This document shows, one piece after another, positions 1 to 4,900 of a DNA stretch of 6,745 nucleotides. The number at the start of each line of letters is the position of its first letter. Positions within the stretch are counted from its first letter, which is position 1. The DNA comes from Synergistales bacterium. GTDB taxonomy: Bacteria; Synergistota; Synergistia; Synergistales; Aminobacteriaceae. The notes beneath the pieces were generated by a model. It worked only from the letters and a program-made list of their open reading frames with translations. It was not told where the DNA came from and made no database searches. Location of the stretch: positions 1 to 6,745 of the forward strand of contig BOCC01000113.1 in the NCBI GenBank assembly GCA_026002715.1, in the 5' to 3' direction. Position numbers and translations under genes: made by a program.

Positions 1-1
1 C

Positions 2-334
2 GGCGCGCGTATCGAAGAATACTACAAATTCAAGAAACAGAGCTTCGGGTTTGAGAAGTTTCTTGTGCGCTCATTGAAATCCATCAGGAACCTTGATTTA
101 CTGCTATCAATCGCTATCGGATATATAGGCGTATTGAGTGAAAAAATAGATGAGAGCGCTGAGGTTACTGAGGTTATTGAAATCTCAAAACGCCTGTACG
201 GTTTGTCTAAATTTACGTTCTACGCAATCGCCGCCGGCTTAGCTGAAATATTTGGTAAGCTGTACACTGGAGTTTCATCGTTCTTTAAGAGGCCAATACC
301 TTCAAATCAGCTTCTTCTTTGGAGGTGCGCTTGA
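2..334 (+). pseudogene. IS4-type transposase, C-terminal remnant
   Basis: The frame is open from the window edge, so the 5' part lies outside or is lost. The first residues read ARIEEYYKFKKQSFGFEKF, followed by VRSLKSIRNLDLLLSIAIGY. This is the C-terminal signature of DDE transposases of the IS4 group. A Glu (codon 14-16) and a Lys (codon 35-37) are separated by six residues, as in the E(6)K part of the YREK motif, so the Glu is probably the third catalytic acid. The tail GVSSFFKRPIPSNQLLLW resembles the usual end of these proteins (often ...QLSLF), after which the frame runs into recombinase-derived DNA and stops at 332-334. No IS terminal inverted repeat is visible between this tail and the recombinase remnant, so the right end of the IS is deleted. 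A later internal GTG at 65 gives an 89-residue ORF, but this is not a real start. Family assignment is from recalled motif similarity and was not searched. Confidence 0.8.
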
Positions 335-1038
335 AAAAATGGGGAAACTCAAAATTTTGCAGATTCCATTAAAGAAACGCCAACATCCTGTCGTACAACA
401 CCTCACCCCGGAGCAAATGCGAATATTACTCTCTTTACCGGAGACTTCGACCCAAAATGGCCGCAGGGATATGACACTGCTTTGCGTCTTGTACGACACT
501 GGCGCTCGAGTTCAGGAATTAGTGGATCTACGCGCCCGTGACATTCAAGTTAGATCATCCGGCGATAGTCACATTGACTGGAAAAGGCTGAAAAATCCGC
601 CATGTACCGCTTTTGGAGAATACGGTAACATTGTTGAGATCCTACACGCAGGAAAACGGCCTGGATCAAATTGGGAGACTGGATTCACCCCTCTTCTGCA
701 ACCAGCGGCACTTAAAAATGACACGTTGGGGAGTTGGTCATATTGTACAGAAGTACGCAACAATAGCCACATTAACTCATGCTGATATGCACCCAAAAGT
801 GACACCCCACATATTATGTCATTCGAAAGCCATGCACCTATACCAGTCTGGGGTGAATCTCGTATACATTCGCGATATTCTGGGGCATGTAGACATCGCA
901 ACAACTGACATCTACGCCCGAGCAGACACGGAATCCAAACGCAAGGCACTGGAAAGCGCATACCGCAACATCACGCCCGATGAACTTCCTGACTGGAATC
1001 ACGATGACAACCTGCTCAATTTCCTGAACAATCTCTGA
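326..1038 (+). pseudogene. Decayed tyrosine recombinase (phage integrase family)
   Basis: The family cuts and rejoins DNA through a catalytic Tyr. Here the core-binding N-terminal domain is missing: homology starts near KLKILQIPLKKR and continues LTPEQMRILLSLPETST. The first catalytic Arg is in YDTGARVQELVDL (codon 507-509). Near 548-552 the frame shifts by +1 (net gain of one base or loss of two), and it continues as LDHPAIVTLTGKG. There the frame meets a TGA (589-591) where the family has Arg or Lys. It goes on as KIRHVPLLENTVTLLRSY and ends VNLVYIRDILGHVDIATTDIYARAD. The C-terminal box reads HILCH instead of the usual HxLRH, so catalytic Arg II is replaced by Cys (TGT, 817-819). The LGH His (886-888) and nucleophile Tyr (913-915) remain. 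With truncation, frameshift, stop and active-site loss it must be inactive. The exact left boundary (about 320-340) is uncertain. Confidence 0.88.
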
Positions 1039-1050
1039 ACAACAGATTTA

Positions 1051-1132
1051 TTATGTGGAGTCTTTTCGCCGTACGGATCGATACCGTGCGGTTTGACACT
1101 CTTCACTTCACATAATCATTCACTCTACATAA
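1051..1132. repeat. Three ACTYYACATAA motifs, likely end of recombinase element
   Basis: Two direct copies, acttcacataa (1105-1115) and actctacataa (1122-1132), are spaced 17 bp start to start. A third copy lies in reverse orientation, ttatgtggagt (1051-1061). The last copy ends exactly where the reverse-transcriptase reading frame begins (1133). Short repeats of this kind just inside an element end are typical binding sites for tyrosine recombinases. The likely reading is that 1132 is the right terminus of the element that carried the dead recombinase. The repeats are visible; their role is inferred. Confidence 0.55.
1069..1091 (+). repeat. Imperfect hairpin after the recombinase
   Basis: Arms ccgtacgg (1069-1076) and ccgtgcgg (1084-1091) can pair over 8 bp with one G-T wobble, closing a 7-base loop atcgata. 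It lies 31 bases after the recombinase stop. No T-run follows, so a rho-independent terminator is unlikely. It sits between the outward-facing ACATAA-type repeats and could be part of the end structure of the recombinase element. The pairing is seen directly; the function is not known. Confidence 0.45.
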
Positions 1133-1303
1133 GGCGGTCTGATTTCGCCGGTACTTGCCAATGTATACCTTCACTACGCGCTATATTTATGGGTAGAGAA
1201 AGTTCTGAAAGCGAAACTGAAGGGTGAAGTACACTATGTGCGTTACGCTGATGATTTCATATTGATGTTCTAATATGAAAACGAAGCGAGAACTGTTATG
1301 GAA
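1133..1303 (+). pseudogene. Group II intron reverse transcriptase/maturase fragment
   Basis: The conceptual frame from 1133 reads GGLISPVLANVYLHYALYLW, then VEKVLKAKLKGEVHYVRYADDF and ILMF. This covers RT blocks 4 and 5 of group II intron-encoded proteins (family consensus about QGGxISPLLANIYLH...RYADD). YADD holds two of the three catalytic aspartates (codons 1250 and 1253). A TAA at 1271-1273 stands where the family usually has Gln in FQYE, consistent with one CAA to TAA change. After the stop, YENEARTVME (1274-1303) still fits the family, and then the similarity ends. The N-terminal fingers, thumb, maturase and endonuclease regions are absent, as is any intron RNA domain V that I could see. 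The fragment is too interrupted to give a standard ORF. It starts immediately after the terminal repeat of the recombinase element, which suggests that element inserted into it. Confidence 0.85.
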
Positions 1304-1304
1304 C

Positions 1305-1429
1305 CAATGTCAACAACTTAAGCGTTTTTTGCATATTTTTTCGCCGCGGCAATTTTTGATATGCGAAGAGTTTATGACGCAAACAACAGGTATGGAAAAT
1401 CACATCTCGTCCTTAAGTTGTTGACATTG
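1305..1429. mobile_element. 125-bp segment with perfect 18-bp inverted repeats (MITE-like)
   Basis: The sequence caatgtcaacaacttaag at 1305-1322 is repeated as its exact reverse complement at 1412-1429, with 89 bp between. The interior is AT-rich with T-runs and has no credible gene. Reverse-transcriptase similarity stops just before the left repeat, and IS66 transposase similarity begins just after the right repeat. The segment therefore sits neatly between two unrelated remnants. A small non-autonomous element with terminal inverted repeats is the simplest reading. I see no clear target-site duplication in the flanks (gaac versus attc). Alternatives are a fold-back from a rearrangement, or the two ends of an internally deleted IS. 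Confidence 0.5.
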
Positions 1430-1720
1430 ATTCTAAAAGTGGAACCGTTACTATGGACGTTTACGAACACACCGGACGTAGAGCCGACAAATAACGCGGC
1501 AGAACAGGCCATCCGTCCTGCGGTGGTGTGGAAGAAGCGTTCGTTTGGCGTAGAAAGTGACCGAGGAGCTCGATATGTTGAATCCATGTTGAGTATATGG
1601 GCGACATGCCGCCGCAATGGCGTCAATGTGACAAGTTTTTTGAAGCAATTAATCGCCTCTCACCGCGCAAACACAACAACGCCGAGTATTTTTAACTTTC
1701 AAACCTCTCAGGGAGCTTGA
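1430..1720 (+). pseudogene. IS66-family transposase, C-terminal remnant
   Basis: The frame reads ILKVEPLLWTFTNTPDVEPT, then NNAAEQAIRPAVVWKKRSFG and RYVESMLSIWATCRRNGVNV. This is the diagnostic C-terminus of IS66 transposases (family form LWTFL...VEPTNNAAERALRPxVxWRKxSFGxQSExGxRFVERxLTVxxTCRQQ). The Glu of NNAAEQ is in the position of the third DDE acid. The stop is TGA at 1718-1720. An ATG at 1361 would extend the frame upstream, but those residues look like read-through of the 125-bp inverted-repeat segment and not transposase. Only about the last 95 residues remain of a protein normally near 500, so this is a remnant. Confidence 0.88.
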
Positions 1721-1728
1721 ACGGTTAC
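1711..1728. mobile_element. Right terminal repeat of the IS66 element
   Basis: The sequence gggagcttgaacggttac overlaps the transposase stop. Read from the outside inward it starts GTAACCG, and IS66 termini characteristically begin GTAA. The IS would end at 1728, and its 8-bp target repeat would be aaaaagtc. The left end of the element is missing, so the duplication cannot be checked. Confidence 0.6.
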
Positions 1729-1955
1729 AAAAAGTCTTTGTTTGATCTATCCATACAAGTAGTATACGCTTTTTATGAAATTTTGTGAGACTTTATTATA
1801 TACCCCCCCTGCTGAATAGTAACGCTCAAGCAGTGCCGCCGTATAGCTACACGTTATGAAAAATTGGCTTCCACATACCTCTCAATGATATTGATTGGAT
1901 GTTGTTTAATTTGGCTCAGGTAATTTCTCGATTTCACGTAGTAAAGTAATTTTAA
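1729..1955. other. Gene-free stretch between IS66 remnant and polyvalent gene
   Basis: No convincing ORF, RNA gene or terminator was found. The region is AT-rich and contains a run of seven C (about 1804-1810). I see no clear Shine-Dalgarno ahead of the downstream gene. The ttgacg at 1975-1980 has no well-placed -10 box before the start. A short minus-strand frame ending at 1854 could be the tail of an unknown protein but matches nothing I recognise. Confidence 0.5.
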
Positions 1956-1994
1956 ACAGGCCCTAAGATACTTCTTGACGACTATAACCGGCGC

Positions 1995-4900
1995 GTGAAG
2001 TACGGTTTCGATATGATTATCAACGAGGCGTTCAACTTCTCCCCTGAACAGGCGGCTGAGCGCGCGCGTCTGTCTCGGGCTACCGGGTTTCCTTATTCTA
2101 TGATGGAAAACCCGGTTGTCTTAACAGAAGCTCAAAAGCGTTATAACGCCATGAAGTTGTCATGGGAGCTCGATGACGCGCCTGAGTCTGTCGTCGAGTG
2201 GCTGAAAAGGCCTGAAAATTATTCCCTTGTCAGCGACGACGTTCTCAGTTTCAAGGACATAGCCCGCGCCATGGAAGAGTACGCCTACGCTCTGTCGCCC
2301 TCTCATTACGAGACCCTGAAGGACAGCTGGAAGTCCGGCTGGGCTCAGGTGGCCGAGGGGATATCAACTAAGCGTCTCATGTCCGCGCGGATGTACGACG
2401 AGATGAGAGGCGCCCCTGACGCTGAGGTTTCAGCTTCGAGCGGGGTGATGGGGCTTGGCGGCTCGTTTTTAAAGAGCCTGCCTAAGAGCGTCAGGGAGCC
2501 ATACGCGGCCGCTCAGCGCGACAGGCAGCTTATGAACGCGGAATGGTGGAGCGATGTCGCCGAGGGCTGGACGCCGCCTATTGGACTGAGACCGGAGAGT
2601 GCCTTTATGCGTATGATACACGACACCGTGAGGGCGATGCCCTACACTCTGACCGGTATGCCCCTGAGCGCCGCTTTGACTATCGGAGGCTCAGCGATTG
2701 GCGGGCCTATTGGCGGTTTGGCCGGTAACGTTGCGGCTACGTTTTTCTCCGCCACAAGCGAGGCGGGGCTTGAGCAGGCCATGGTGTTTAAAGAATTGAC
2801 AGCCGGCGGAATGAGCGCGCGCGAGGCCTACGACAAGAGCTTCCGCGAGGTGTATCTGCCTAACCTCGGCATACTCTTTACGTCGGACTTTTTGCAGAAC
2901 TACCTGACCTTTGGAACAGGCGCGAAGTTCTTCTCGCCCGCTAACCTCGGCAACATAGCCACGAGCGGGGTGTTTGAGGGGCTTGAGGAGGGGTTTCAGC
3001 GCATAGCGTCCGACAAGTCGCTTGGACAGTTTAAGCCGGGCGATATAGCTTATACGAACGAGCTTGCCTACGAGATGCTTATAGGCTTTAACATGGGCTT
3101 GCTGTTTGGCGTGGGCGGAGGTTCTCTCAGGGCCGCCGCCGATAACGTGAAAGCCCGGTACGGCGAAAGACGCGCGGCGAGAGATACTCTGAACGCGGCG
3201 TCTTTGCTTGACAGAGCCGTCGAGTTAGCGGCCGCTACGAACACCATAAACCGTACACCCGATACTTTAGAGGACTTTGCCGAGCAGGTGACTCAGGGGA
3301 AGATAGAGGATATTTCTATCAGCGGCGCGGTGCTTTTGCAGACCTTTGGGGACGAAGCCTCGACTGTGGCCGAGAGCCTTGGGATAGACGCCGCCGATAG
3401 TGAGAATTCTGAATTAAACTCAGCGGCGGATCTGACTATCCGCGCTTCAAAGCTGCTTAGCCACCCTGAGATATACGCGCAAATCAAAGACGACATCAGG
3501 ATTGGCGAGGGCGGCATGAGCCGCAACGAGGCGCTTGAGATACAGAAGAACATAGACGAGCGAATTGAACATGAAGTAACCGAGATGGCGGGCGCTATTA
3601 ACGACGTCGAGCGTGCCGGGGAATCGGCGCTGGCCGTCAAGAGCGACATAAAGAACCAGCTTGCCGCTCTTGGCCACAAAGAGATAGATAAAAATTATGC
3701 CGAGAGGTTCAGCGTTATCTACACCGCCGGGATTGCTAACAACGCGCGGCTGCTTGGGATGGACCCGAAGGCTTATCATGACGGCTGGGGGCTTAGGCTT
3801 GTTTATGACAAAGACGGGAACGTTGTTGGGATGGGGAGAACGGAACGAATTGACTCCGCTTCTGAGCCGTATATTTACGAGCAGCGCGTTTTGCAAGCAA
3901 TATCTTCTGCTGATACCTCTATTCGCCAAGTGGCCGCTGCTTTTAAAAAAATTAACTGGACTCTCGGAACAGTTAATTTAGACATTGGGGGCGGACGATT
4001 TAACGAAGGAACTGATTATTTATCCTCACGCGGCGTTGAGAACTTGGTGTTTGACCCATTTAACCGAGATGAAAAACACAATAGAACCGTTATTGACCGG
4101 TTACGTGAAAGCAAGGTGGACAGCGCTACCGCGACTAATGTTCTAAATGTCATACGAGAAGACGCGATTCGTGATGTTATTATCCATCAAGCCGCAAGAG
4201 CCATAAAGCCGGATGGCGTGGTGTACTTTCAGATTTATGAAGGTGACAGAAAAGGCGTTGGCAAGCAAACTTCCAAGGGCTGGCAAAATAACGCAAAGAC
4301 CGACTCATATTCTGACGCGATACGGAGATATTTTGGCGACGTTGTAATTAGAGGAAACATTATCGAAGCGCGAAACCCAAATACTGTAACTCCTGCCATA
4401 TGGAGTTTTAATGGCAATGAGGTGTTGTTTCAGCGCGGCTACCACGGCGGCCCGCACAGGGGTATAGACAGATTCTCGCTCGACAGGATAGGAACCGGCG
4501 AAGGGGCGCAGGCGTATGGGTGGGGGCTGTACTTCGCGGAGAACAGGGAAGTAGGCGAGAATTACCGGGTAGGTCTGTCTGGCGCTTCGTACTATGACGG
4601 CGGCAGACTCCTAAGTAAGGAAGAAAGCCAGGCCGCTGAGCAGGTTCTGCAGGAGATGAAATACGGCCTGACCCAAGCTGAGGCCGTCGCTAAGGTCAAG
4701 AATGATATGGCCTTAGTTTCTATGCCTGAAAATATAAAAACACGGTGGCTTGAAGCAATCGACGGTTTTACTGGAGAACTCAGAACTGCTAACGACCAGG
4801 GCCAGCTCTACGGCGTCGAACTGCCTGAGTCGGATGTATTGTTAGATTGGGATAAGCCGCTTAGCGAACAACCTGACGCGGTGAAAGAGATATTGGAAAA

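Noticed and set aside
1069..1091. Hairpin as a rho-independent terminator of the recombinase
   Set aside because: No T-run follows, and the gene is dead; it is listed only as a repeat.
326..1132. Recombinase remnant as part of a three-recombinase (RIT-type) element
   Set aside because: The C-terminal sequence style would allow it, but no second or third recombinase is present in the window.
1372..1648. Minus-strand ORFs across the IS66 remnant
   Set aside because: The plus strand has a clear IS66 transposase C-terminus, so these are antisense shadows.
1854..1970. Minus-strand tail reading NYLSQIKQHPINIIERYVEANFS before a stop at 1854, considered as a gene remnant
   Set aside because: It is protein-like in composition but short, without a start, and not matched to any family I know.
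3293..3929. Two overlapping minus-strand ORFs (128 and 160 codons) in the helical region
   Set aside because: They are shadow frames of the giant gene with no family resemblance and no start signals.
3940..3953. Run tttt followed by seven A as a possible programmed slippage site
   Set aside because: It does not form an XXXYYYZ heptamer in the reading frame, and the frame continues correctly into the methyltransferase motif.
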